Source of the DNA: Paracoccus amoyensis
GTDB lineage: Bacteria; Pseudomonadota; Alphaproteobacteria; Rhodobacterales; Rhodobacteraceae
Direction of reading: 5' to 3'
DNA length: 64,000 bases
NCBI RefSeq assembly: GCF_014490725.1
Contig: NZ_JACOQL010000006.1
Span: forward strand, 1-64,000
The notes beneath the pieces were generated by a model. That model saw only the letters and a program-made list of their open reading frames with translations, searched no databases and was not told the origin of the DNA. Every line of letters starts with the position of its first letter. Positions within the stretch are counted from its first letter, which is position 1. Positions 8,043 to 16,166 of this stretch are shown piece after piece. The translations under genes were made by a program, and so were the position numbers.

Positions 8043-8716
8043 CACCGCCGCCCTCGGTTCCAGTCGTCGAGCCGGGCCCAGACGGTCAGGCCGATCCCGG
8101 CCAGTGCCAGGGCGATGAAGGCCCAGCGCAGGGTGTCGAGATAGGGGATCAGCGGCTGTATCGCCGATTGCGCATCGCTGAGCGTGTCCTGCGCGAGTTC
8201 GATGCCCGCTGCGCCGACGGTTGCCAGTCCTGCCGCCCCGCTGCCCTTCATCGTGCGGCTGTCCGCCAGATGTTCCCGCGCGGGTGGCTGGTCCTCTGCA
8301 AAGGGGATGACGCGGGTGGGAAACGGCTCGCCCCAGCGCCGGGCCGGGCCGAGATCGATATGCATGAAGCCGGATCGGGGATAGGTGCCAAAGCCGAGAA
8401 AGTTCTCGGTTCGCGCGGCCTTCTCGAAGACCGCCGGATCGTGATTGGCCATGGAGATGTCGAAGGCCGTGCCCTCAAGGTGCTTGGAGCGTTTGGCGCC
8501 TCGCACCCGGGCATTGTGCTCGGGGCTGCGATAGGCCGAGTTCACGATCAGCGGCTTGCCGAGACGGCTGCGCAGCGCCTGCAGCCGGTCGAGGGCCGCC
8601 TCATGGATCAGGATCGCTCCGGTGCCGCGACAGGCAATCTCGGCGGGCGAGAAGTTCGGCCAGCGCCAGCTGTCTTTCGGCACGTCGCGCCAATGGCGAT
8701 AGAAGCGGGTGGTCAT
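8042..8716 (-). CDS. endolysin, M15-type peptidase with C-terminal membrane anchor
   Basis: The 224-aa protein has a peptidase M15/VanY-like domain in the first 130 residues. Zinc-ligand motifs are visible as SAYRSPEHN, then H-L-E-G-T-A-F-D-I and H-I-D-L-G. Such enzymes cut peptide cross-links in peptidoglycan. Near the C-terminus a hydrophobic helix (about residues 193-213, WAFIALALAGIGLTVWARL) would anchor it or give holin-like behaviour. GGAGGA precedes the ATG. A hairpin terminator separates it from the upstream fibre genes, so the lysis genes may have separate control. It starts the endolysin, i-spanin, o-spanin set. Confidence 0.83.
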   Translation of the reverse strand: MTTRFYRHWRDVPKDSWRWPNFSPAEIACRGTGAILIHEAALDRLQALRSRLGKPLIVNSAYRSPEHNARVRGAKRSKHLEGTAFDISMANHDPAVFEKAARTENFLGFGTYPRSGFMHIDLGPARRWGEPFPTRVIPFAEDQPPAREHLADSRTMKGSGAAGLATVGAAGIELAQDTLSDAQSAIQPLIPYLDTLRWAFIALALAGIGLTVWARLDDWNRGRR

Positions 8717-8734
8717 GAGGATCCTCCGGATATG

Positions 8735-8760
8735 AAAAGGGCCCGCCGGGATGGCGGGCC
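8735..8760 (-). terminator. hairpin terminator between structural and lysis genes
   Basis: On the minus strand an 8-bp perfect stem (GGCCCGCC / GGCGGGCC, 5-nt loop, 8740-8760) is followed by CTTTTC. It lies between the DUF6127 gene and the endolysin gene, so it could attenuate read-through from the long tail operon into lysis. The T-run is short, so termination may be partial. Confidence 0.55.
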
Positions 8761-8811
8761 ATGGGGTGAATGGGGTTGTGGGGGGTGCGGCGGCGATTAC
8801 CGTCCAGCGGC

Positions 8812-9099
8812 TCAGCCGCCCTCGCCGAAGAGCTTGAGCTTCAGGGCGAGTCCGGCCAGCAGTGTCAGGATCAGCCCTGCCGTCAGTATGCGAATGACGG
8901 TCTGGGCAGCGGTGCGGCGCATCAGGCGGATGCCCTCCAGCAGTGCGCGCAGGTCGCGGATATCGAGGGCGGCTTCCCTGCCATCGAGCCCGACATCGAC
9001 AAGGGCGCGTCTTGCGCCTTCCTGCGCCGCCCGGGCCAGCAGCTCCTCGAATTCGCTCTCGCTCATCTGCAGCATGTCATCGAGACGTTTGGGTGTCAT
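8812..9099 (-). CDS. small phage membrane protein, DUF6127-like
   Basis: The 95-aa protein has an acidic, amphipathic N-terminal half (about residues 10-55) and one strongly hydrophobic helix near the C-terminus (RILTAGLILTLLAGLALKLK, about residues 69-88). Proteins of this shape lie next to lysis genes in alphaproteobacterial prophages and are grouped as DUF6127. A holin-related role is a fair guess from its single membrane helix and place. It overlaps the upstream DUF2793 gene stop by 4 bp (ATGA), so the two are translationally coupled. Confidence 0.65.
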   Translation of the reverse strand: MTPKRLDDMLQMSESEFEELLARAAQEGARRALVDVGLDGREAALDIRDLRALLEGIRLMRRTAAQTVIRILTAGLILTLLAGLALKLKLFGEGG

Positions 9100-10172
9100 C
9101 CGATCTTCGCTCCCCAGAAAGTGGTGTGATTGGCGGCGAAATACCCATCCGCCGCGCGAAAGCTGCCCTGCAGCGTCACGGTATCGCCCGCGTCCAGCGC
9201 GACCATGGTCTGCAGCCAGAGGGCGGTCGCCTCGGATACATGCGCACCGGAAACCTCGCCGAACGAGCCCCGGATTTCCGTGGATCCGTTCAGGACCAGC
9301 CGCCCGCGCATCCGGGCGTTGCCGCTGGCATTGATCTTGAAGAACAGCGAGGCGCCGAGGAGATAGGTTCCCGCGACCGGCGCCACGAAGCGGTTGGTGC
9401 CCGCGTCAAAGCAGCCCTGATCATTGTATTCGGCGACATTGATGCCGAGGGTGGTCCAGGTATCGGTGCCGACGTAATTGTCGTAATTCGTATAAGCCTT
9501 GAAGCGCGGCAGGTTCGGCTGGTCGGCAATGCCCGTCGCCGGATCGACGCCCAGCGCATCGCGGAAACTGGACCCGTCGGGCGAAACCGCGATGCGCAGC
9601 TTGTCCGATCCGAACATCCCGATCAGCGCCCGGGTGGAAAACCCGGTCTGCAGGATCAGCCCGGCATCGTCCGTACCCGTTTCCCGGTTCAGGGTCTGGG
9701 TCAGATCGCCGCTGCCGCCATCGGCCGCATAGAGGGCTGTCCAGAGGGCGCTGTTCAGCTTGGCCGAAAAGGGGGAACCCGCGCTGGCTTCCATGCCAAT
9801 ACCAAGCCGTGTCAGATCGTCGAAGGCGGTCGGGACCATCGGCTGCCAGCCCGCGCCATGCCGGACCAGCAGGACCGCCTCACCCTCGACCCATGCCCGC
9901 CAGCCCGCGCGCGGCGGCAGGCGCAGCCAGGCACCCTCGGTCCAGAGGGCCACGTTCAGATCCCAGCCCGCCCAGCCGCCGGTCGCGCCCGAGGCGACGA
10001 TATAGCGATCGCCATCTGAAGGCGTGGCGGGTGGCGCGGTCAGGCCCCGGCTTTTGACCGAAAGCTGGACCAGCCCGTCCAGCAGACGCAGGGCCTCGTT
10101 ATGGGTGATATGTTTCTGCGCCTGCGCCGCCATCAGATAGGGCAGCAGCAGGTTCGTCGTGCTGTCGGACAT
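9096..10172 (-). CDS. phage tail fibre or appendage protein (DUF2793 plus C1q-like end)
   Basis: The 358-aa protein has a DUF2793 domain in its first half, with the typical LPYLMAAQAQKHITHNEALR opening and the GDRYIVASGATGGWAG segment. The last 140 residues look like a C1q/TNF-type jelly roll (VAPVAGTYLLGASLFFK and a strand-rich end), a common receptor-binding head. It follows the hub gene by 20 bp. The ATG at 10172 is preceded by AAGAGAG; a longer frame upstream overlaps the hub gene and is rejected. It is probably a tail tip appendage that contacts the host surface. Confidence 0.78.
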   Translation of the reverse strand: MSDSTTNLLLPYLMAAQAQKHITHNEALRLLDGLVQLSVKSRGLTAPPATPSDGDRYIVASGATGGWAGWDLNVALWTEGAWLRLPPRAGWRAWVEGEAVLLVRHGAGWQPMVPTAFDDLTRLGIGMEASAGSPFSAKLNSALWTALYAADGGSGDLTQTLNRETGTDDAGLILQTGFSTRALIGMFGSDKLRIAVSPDGSSFRDALGVDPATGIADQPNLPRFKAYTNYDNYVGTDTWTTLGINVAEYNDQGCFDAGTNRFVAPVAGTYLLGASLFFKINASGNARMRGRLVLNGSTEIRGSFGEVSGAHVSEATALWLQTMVALDAGDTVTLQGSFRAADGYFAANHTTFWGAKIG

Positions 10173-10192
10173 GCGTATGTCTCTCTTCAGGA

Positions 10193-13100
10193 TCAGAGGT
10201 GGAGGGTTGTCGTTCGTGCCGTGCCGCGCCCGATACGGGCAGAGAACTGACAGATGCGGATGGTCAGGCTGTCGGCCGGCGCCAGCAACGCGCCCCAATC
10301 GGCGATCTGCTGGGCACTGGTGTAGAGGGCCGAGGACGCATTGCTCGTCAGCGTGCGTTTGACGGCCGCACCGTCCATGATCCGGACCTCGTAGCTTTCC
10401 TGTTCTTCCGCCATGGGCACCTCCATGCCCTGCCAGCTATCGGCGGCGAGGGCACGGGAGCGCCGTGTCCAGCGGATCGTCAGATCGCCAGGGCTATGCG
10501 GCTGGCGCCAGGGCTGGGTGACATGGACCGGCGAGAACGGCCGCAGTCCTTCGCCCTCGGGTGCGAAGCTGATGGCGGTGAAGGTGTCGCTGCTGACCGG
10601 ATGGCGGGCGGGACCGATGCGCCAGTTGAAGGGTATGTCGAGATGGGCTTTCGGGATCGGCAGCGGCGTCAGGGCCTCGTTCAGCATCACCACCCGCGCC
10701 CCGGCCGGGGTGGGATTGCCCATGGCCTGTTCGGTGCCACGTTGTCCGCGCAGGAGTCGTTTCAGACGATATCGGCCCGGCGCGATCAGCTCGGCACTTC
10801 CAGCCTGGACAATCTCCCAGCGCCCCGGGGCGGATTCCACGACCAGCGCGTTGGCACCGCCAAACAGCGCCAGATCGCTAACACTTTCCAGCTGGCCGCT
10901 CGCCAGATCGAGGATCAGGACATTGCCGAAATCGAAACGCGATGTTGGACCGGGCCAGAGGTCGGTGGCGAGACGGCCGAGATTCGCACGGCGGCGCACG
11001 GTGGCGACTAGTTCGAACCCGTCATTGCCCGCGCTGCGATACACTGCCAGCGCGCCGGGCCATGGTTTTGCGGTGGCGGCGATCAGCGGCTGATGCGCGG
11101 GGATGTCGTCGTGCAGCTGCGGCAGATCGAGCAGGATGACCTCCGGCGGCCCGAAGGTCACGGCGCGGGGCAGTTTTGCCGGGCGTTCGGCGCCGGGCGG
11201 CAGGTCATAGGCCTCGCGGTCCTGCCGCACAGCCTCGATGCCGCGTGCTTCGGCATCGGCCACGGCCGTCAGGCGGAACTGCTGCACCCGGCCATGGTGG
11301 GTCAGCGCAATCACATCCGCCGGGTCCAGCGCCAGCCGTGAGGGCGGAAGGCGAAACACGGCGCTTTCGCGGCCCGCCCAGGCCTCCTGCAGGGCGCGAC
11401 GGCAGCGGCGTTCGGCCTCTTCCGGCGGCACCGCCATCGGAAAACTTTCCGAGGCGATGCGGCTGGTATCCACGGTAATGCGCGCGGCCTCGACCAGAGC
11501 GGCATCGTAATCCTCGTCGGCCCGGGCCACCTGCCACTTCAGCGCCTGTGGCAGCTCCGTCTCTTGGGCGCGAGTTAGCTCGATGGGTTCGCCGTCCGAA
11601 TTACCCGCGACCAGATCGTCATGGGCGATGGTGGCAACCGGTGCCCGGCCGCGCATCACAAATCGGATGACGCCCTCGCTCTCGACCGCGTCAAACCCGA
11701 AGTGCCGCGCCAGCGTGGTGATAGAGGCGCGGGGGCTTTCGAGGGCTGTGATGGCGTAGCCCTCGGCCGCGCCCCAGAGGCCGGAGACATCGATGCGGCT
11801 TTCCGGCAGTCCGGCGCGCCCGCAGAGATGGCGGACGAGGGCCGCGAGCGAGACCGCGCCCAGCCGCCCGGTCAGCCAGTGCCCTAGCCGCCAATTGGCG
11901 CCATCGGTCCAGACGTCGCTGAGGGCCGGAAAGAAGGGATAGGGGCGGGCATCCCAGGTCCATGCCGCGCATTCCGAGACCTCGACCATGCGCTGGCCGG
12001 TGATCGCGGAGACCGGGTTGTTCGCTGGTTTGCCCCAATGGAGATAGGACGCCTCCAGATAGGCGCGCTGGATGGCATCGTCGCGCCAGCCGCGCGAGAA
12101 ATAGGGCGCGAAGCTCTCCGACGACTTCGGATCGTAGAAGACATTCGGCTGGTTGGTGCCGCGGTCGATGGCCGGGCAGCCGAGTTCGGTGAAGCGGATC
12201 GGCTTTGACTGCGGCACCCACGGCGTCGGTGTCGCGGCCTCGACGCCGCCCGGCCGGTCGAAATGCCGGTTCGACCACCATGAGCGCAGATCTTTGGGCC
12301 GGAAGACCCATGGCTTTCCGTGGGCACCATCGGTGATCGGGGTGCGGACCTGCGCCGCGCGGTCGGCCTCGGAGGCATAGAACCAATCGAACCCTTCGCC
12401 GCCCGCGATATTGGACTGCAGATAGGTCCGGTCATGAATGGCAGGCCAGCCAGCTTGGGCGTCCAGATGATCGAAGCCGTCGCGCCAGTCGGAGAGCGGC
12501 AGGTAATTGTCGATGCCGATGAAATCGACGTTCTGGTCGGCCCAGAGCGGGTCCAGATGGAAATGGACATCCCCGCTGCCGTCGCCCGGCTGATGCCCGA
12601 AATATTCCGACCAGTCGGCGGCGTAGCTGATCTTCGGGCCCGGCCCGAGGATGGCGCAGACATCAGCGGCCAGCGCCTGGAAGGCAGCGACGGCCGGATA
12701 GCTGTTCAATTCCGAACGGATCGTGGTCAGTCCACGCATCTCTGAACCGATCAGGAAGGCATCGACCCCGCCCGCCACCGCGCAGAGATGGGCGTAATGC
12801 AGCACCATGCGCCGCAGACCATGGTCGCTCGGGTCGCCTGTCCATCGGACATCATCACCGGTAATGGTAAAGTCGCCCGCGCTGGCACTGCCGAAGAAGG
12901 CATCAACCTGATCTCCGGCCGTCGCCGTCTTGTCGGCGCTGCCTGCCTGACCGGCGGCGGGCGAACAGGTGATCCGTCCACGCCAGGGGAATGCGGGCTG
13001 ACCCGTCCCGGCGGCGTTGTCCGAATAGGGGTCCGGCAGAGTGTTGCCCGGCGGGATATCCATCAGGATGAAGGGATAGAAGGTCACCCGCAGCCCGCGC

Positions 13101-14191
13101 GCCTTCATCTCCCGAATTGCCTGCACCACCGCGAAATCCGCCGGCGTGCCGCCATAGACGGGACGATCCTGACCATCGCGGCTGACGAGATGGGCATCGG
13201 CCCGGCTGACGCCATTCACGGACCATGTCCAGGGGCTGCTCAACTTCTCGGCGACCTCGACGCCGGGCCGGATGGCGCAATGGCTGCAGCGCAGATCATC
13301 GCCGAACCAGGCCACGACCAGACTGACGCTTTCGACCTTCGGCGCCATGGCCTGCAGCCGGTCCAGCGCCACGATCATGTCCGGGCTGCCGGGCATGGCG
13401 TTCAGGTTCTCGGTAGAGGTCGTGCCGCCGGTACTGTGGCCGAAGACATTGGTTTTGGCGCCCGTGGTCTTGCGCACCGGCTCGGTGGCATAGGTGAACT
13501 CGCCCGAGGCCGGGATCAGCGTCACGGCACGGGTCAGCCCCTCGGCGGTATCCGGATCGGCCAGCGGCCGGAAGACCTCGAAGCTCAGCTGCGGCAGGCG
13601 GTTGCCGTAATCGTTCAGCGGCAGATCTTCGAAGACGACATAGGCGGTGCCGCGATATGCGGGCGTGGCCTCTGGGCCCATCGTGGCGGCGATGAATGGA
13701 TCGGGCTGTTGCGTCTCGCTGCCTGGGTACCAGCGCCAGGTAAGTCCCGAGGTGTCGAGCGGCTTGCCATCGGCCCAGATCCGCCCGATGCCGGTAATCT
13801 CGCCTTCACATAAGGCGACCGCGAAGGATGCATAATAGAGATATTCCGTGGTCTCGACCTTCGGTCCGCCACCCTTGCCGCCGCCCTGACGGCTGGTGCG
13901 GGTCTCCTCGCGGAAATCCGTGGCCCAGACGATATTCCCGCCCATGCGCATGCGGCCGAAGATGCGCGGGATCACTGCGCCCTCGGTCGAGGCGGTGATG
14001 CGCAGATTGTCGAGCCGCGCGCCTTCGATTCGTTGGGCCGGGGCCAGCGAGGAGACGATCCAGCTGTCCACGGCCGCGCCTATGGTGGAGCCGATCATGC
14101 CGCCGATGGCAGCACCGGAAAATCCGAGGATCGCGCCGCCGAAGCCGCCGCCAATCGTAGCGCCGACCGAGGCCAATACCAATGTTGCCAT
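10193..14191 (-). CDS. tail hub / host specificity protein with GTA TIM-barrel-like domain
   Basis: This 1332-aa protein matches the large distal tail protein of the Rhodobacter gene transfer agent (the orfg15 type). The N-terminus is Gly- and Ala-rich and hydrophobic (AGGFGGAILGFSGAAIGG-like region). A central part (about residues 430-740) is the GTA TIM-barrel-like domain, seen in FIGIDNYLPLSDWRDGFD and GSEMRGLTTIRSELN. A phage-tail-3-like region follows to about 960, then fibronectin-like strands. It closes the DUF2460, DUF2163, NlpC, hub series, the order used by GTA baseplates. It probably forms the tail tip that binds and penetrates the envelope. Confidence 0.88.
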   Translation of the reverse strand: MATLVLASVGATIGGGFGGAILGFSGAAIGGMIGSTIGAAVDSWIVSSLAPAQRIEGARLDNLRITASTEGAVIPRIFGRMRMGGNIVWATDFREETRTSRQGGGKGGGPKVETTEYLYYASFAVALCEGEITGIGRIWADGKPLDTSGLTWRWYPGSETQQPDPFIAATMGPEATPAYRGTAYVVFEDLPLNDYGNRLPQLSFEVFRPLADPDTAEGLTRAVTLIPASGEFTYATEPVRKTTGAKTNVFGHSTGGTTSTENLNAMPGSPDMIVALDRLQAMAPKVESVSLVVAWFGDDLRCSHCAIRPGVEVAEKLSSPWTWSVNGVSRADAHLVSRDGQDRPVYGGTPADFAVVQAIREMKARGLRVTFYPFILMDIPPGNTLPDPYSDNAAGTGQPAFPWRGRITCSPAAGQAGSADKTATAGDQVDAFFGSASAGDFTITGDDVRWTGDPSDHGLRRMVLHYAHLCAVAGGVDAFLIGSEMRGLTTIRSELNSYPAVAAFQALAADVCAILGPGPKISYAADWSEYFGHQPGDGSGDVHFHLDPLWADQNVDFIGIDNYLPLSDWRDGFDHLDAQAGWPAIHDRTYLQSNIAGGEGFDWFYASEADRAAQVRTPITDGAHGKPWVFRPKDLRSWWSNRHFDRPGGVEAATPTPWVPQSKPIRFTELGCPAIDRGTNQPNVFYDPKSSESFAPYFSRGWRDDAIQRAYLEASYLHWGKPANNPVSAITGQRMVEVSECAAWTWDARPYPFFPALSDVWTDGANWRLGHWLTGRLGAVSLAALVRHLCGRAGLPESRIDVSGLWGAAEGYAITALESPRASITTLARHFGFDAVESEGVIRFVMRGRAPVATIAHDDLVAGNSDGEPIELTRAQETELPQALKWQVARADEDYDAALVEAARITVDTSRIASESFPMAVPPEEAERRCRRALQEAWAGRESAVFRLPPSRLALDPADVIALTHHGRVQQFRLTAVADAEARGIEAVRQDREAYDLPPGAERPAKLPRAVTFGPPEVILLDLPQLHDDIPAHQPLIAATAKPWPGALAVYRSAGNDGFELVATVRRRANLGRLATDLWPGPTSRFDFGNVLILDLASGQLESVSDLALFGGANALVVESAPGRWEIVQAGSAELIAPGRYRLKRLLRGQRGTEQAMGNPTPAGARVVMLNEALTPLPIPKAHLDIPFNWRIGPARHPVSSDTFTAISFAPEGEGLRPFSPVHVTQPWRQPHSPGDLTIRWTRRSRALAADSWQGMEVPMAEEQESYEVRIMDGAAVKRTLTSNASSALYTSAQQIADWGALLAPADSLTIRICQFSARIGRGTARTTTLHL

Positions 14192-14200
14192 GAAAAAGTC

Positions 14201-14647
14201 TCAAATGCTGGGGAAGAGGAAGGCAAAAGCGATGCGGCGGCGCCAAGAAGGCGTCAGAGGTTCTTCGATCACACCAAGCCGCTCATAGGCGTGGATGAAA
14301 CGGTCGGGCGCGGTGAGAATTCCGACGTGCTTGGCGATGGCATCCGTTCTCATGCGGAAGAGGACCAGTGCACCCTGCCCGGCATCCGCGACGGATAACT
14401 CGATCATCATCCGCCGCGCGCCCTCGGCCAAGACTTCGCGGGTGCCCGTCTCGCCCCAATCGCGGCTATAGGGCGGGATCGGAAAAGGCTCGTCGCCCAC
14501 GACCTCGCGCCAGACGCCGCGCGCCAGCCCGAGGCAATCGCATCCGACGCCCCGGAGGCTCGCCTGATCGTGATAGGGCGTTCCAAGCCAGCCGCGCGCG
14601 GTGGCGATGATGCGGTCCGGAGCCCCATCGGTTTGCGACCGGGTCAC
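14201..14647 (-). CDS. tail-associated NlpC/P60 cell-wall peptidase (GTA orfg14-like)
   Basis: The 148-aa protein is an NlpC/P60 cysteine peptidase carried on the tail tip to open peptidoglycan. The catalytic Cys sits in GVGCDCLGLARGVWR and the His in KHVGIL. The GTG at 14647 is taken as start because it overlaps the upstream stop by 4 bp (GTGA), as elsewhere in this operon; an open frame further upstream lies inside the DUF2163 gene. Order and size agree with the GTA baseplate cassette. Confidence 0.87.
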   Translation of the reverse strand: MTRSQTDGAPDRIIATARGWLGTPYHDQASLRGVGCDCLGLARGVWREVVGDEPFPIPPYSRDWGETGTREVLAEGARRMMIELSVADAGQGALVLFRMRTDAIAKHVGILTAPDRFIHAYERLGVIEEPLTPSWRRRIAFAFLFPSI

Positions 14648-15528
14648 AGCACACCGCCATCGTGGCGACCGTCCGATGAGGCATAGCGCAGAATGGTGTC
14701 CTGACCGGGAATATGCGGGAAGCCCCGGAAGTTCGCCACATTCCCGAACTTCTGGCCGCAAGTGGCGATGCGCTTGTCGCAGCCCGCCCGGATCGTGAAG
14801 CCGTCCCCCGCGCCGATGGGGCGGATCGGCGCTTCCAGCAATGTTAGCACCGCAATCCCATCGCTGCGGTCATGGGCCAGCACCTCCGCGCGGCGACCGG
14901 CATTGGGCCCGGATGTCCATGTGAGCGTGCCGAAGCGGAACCAGCCGGGTGCGAACCCACCGAGTCCGGAGGCGGTGAACGCCCGGTCGCGCAGGCTGTC
15001 GATGACGGTCCCCGCGCCGCGAAAAGCCGGATCCTCCAGATCGTGACAGCAGCGCGCATCGCCCAGCGCGGCGTCGCAGCTGGCCTGAAAGGTCCGCCCG
15101 ACGGTTTGGCCGAGGAGTTGCGACATCGACCGGACCTCGGCCACAAAGGCATGGCGCCCGCGCCTTATCTGGCCGATGGCGCCGCGCCGCATCAGCACCC
15201 TTTCCGATGGCGCCTGCCAGTTGACCCGCCAGAGTTCCACTTCGGCATTGTCCCAGCGCCCGTCCAGAATATCGGCCTCGGTGATCCGGTCCGAGCGCAA
15301 CGCGCCTGCCGCATCCTGCGCATCGACCGAAAGGTCCGCGCCCGACCTGATCTCGCTGGCCGTCAGCCCGCTTTCCGGTTCGAACTCCGTGCCGTCGAAC
15401 ATCAGCACCCGGTCGTGATCGGTGAAGCCGAAAGCTGTGCCATCGGCGCGGGTGATGCGCCAGCACCAGGCCAGTGTCGTGGTGCCGCTGTCGAGATGGG
15501 TCTGCAATGCGGGCAGGATGTTCTTCAT
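14644..15528 (-). CDS. baseplate protein DUF2163 (GTA orfg13-like)
   Basis: The 294-aa protein belongs to the DUF2163/BR0599 type of phage and GTA baseplate proteins. Recognisable segments are the N-terminal TTTLAWCWRITRADGTAFGF and GFTDHDR, and a Cys-rich C-terminal part (AGCDKRIATCGQKFGN, then FRGFPHIPGQD) that in GTA particles forms part of the tail hub and can hold an iron-sulfur cluster. It is coupled by overlapping start and stop codons to both neighbours. GTA structural work supports the hub role; metal binding here is inferred from the cysteines. Confidence 0.88.
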   Translation of the reverse strand: MKNILPALQTHLDSGTTTLAWCWRITRADGTAFGFTDHDRVLMFDGTEFEPESGLTASEIRSGADLSVDAQDAAGALRSDRITEADILDGRWDNAEVELWRVNWQAPSERVLMRRGAIGQIRRGRHAFVAEVRSMSQLLGQTVGRTFQASCDAALGDARCCHDLEDPAFRGAGTVIDSLRDRAFTASGLGGFAPGWFRFGTLTWTSGPNAGRRAEVLAHDRSDGIAVLTLLEAPIRPIGAGDGFTIRAGCDKRIATCGQKFGNVANFRGFPHIPGQDTILRYASSDGRHDGGVL

Positions 15529-16151
15529 CGCCGGATCTCCAGCAGCGGAATGGAGGTGATCGATCCCAGCCGCTCGATATCCAGCGTGACGTCCAGCACG
15601 TCGCTGTCGAAGCGGACCAGCACGTCGAATTCGAACCCGGCGGTGATGGCGATGCCGGTGGCGGGCGCGGTCTCGAAGCTGATCAGGCCTGTCTTGTGAT
15701 CGACCGACCAGCCGCCAGCTTGTGGCACGCCATTCACGGCGATCTGGACGGTGCCCGCGACCGGCTTGCTGATCGTTCGCGTCCAGGACTGGCCGCCAGA
15801 GGCGTAGCGCTTTGCCAGCTGGAACGCGGTCGCGACGCCATCGCCGGTGCCGATCTGCTGATCCATCGGCGACGGAGTCTGCGACGGCAGGCAGGACCGA
15901 TGATCCGCCCAGTCCTTGAACCGGAAGCCGTAAAGCCTGCCGTTCCGCGCCTCGAAAAAGGCCACCACCACCGCCAGATCGTCGGCGCGGCGGATGCCGT
16001 AGCTGACATCGTAGCGGCGGCGCGAATTGGCCCAGCTGGCATTGCGCTCCTCGTCGCCGCTTGCCAGTTCGACGATCTGGGTGCGCCGTTCCGGTCCGCC
16101 CCGCGCGCCGCGGCTGATCGTGTCCGGAAACCGGACTTCGTGGAATGCCAT
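15525..16151 (-). CDS. distal tail protein DUF2460 (GTA orfg12-like)
   Basis: The 208-aa protein matches the DUF2460 distal tail proteins. The diagnostic N-terminal FHEVRFPDTISRGARGG and the YGFRFKDWADHRS segment are present. In GTA particles this protein sits between tail tube and hub. It lies 15 bp after the tape measure gene and overlaps the DUF2163 start by 4 bp. Confidence 0.9.
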   Translation of the reverse strand: MAFHEVRFPDTISRGARGGPERRTQIVELASGDEERNASWANSRRRYDVSYGIRRADDLAVVVAFFEARNGRLYGFRFKDWADHRSCLPSQTPSPMDQQIGTGDGVATAFQLAKRYASGGQSWTRTISKPVAGTVQIAVNGVPQAGGWSVDHKTGLISFETAPATGIAITAGFEFDVLVRFDSDVLDVTLDIERLGSITSIPLLEIRR

Positions 16152-16166
16152 GTTCTGATCTCTTTC

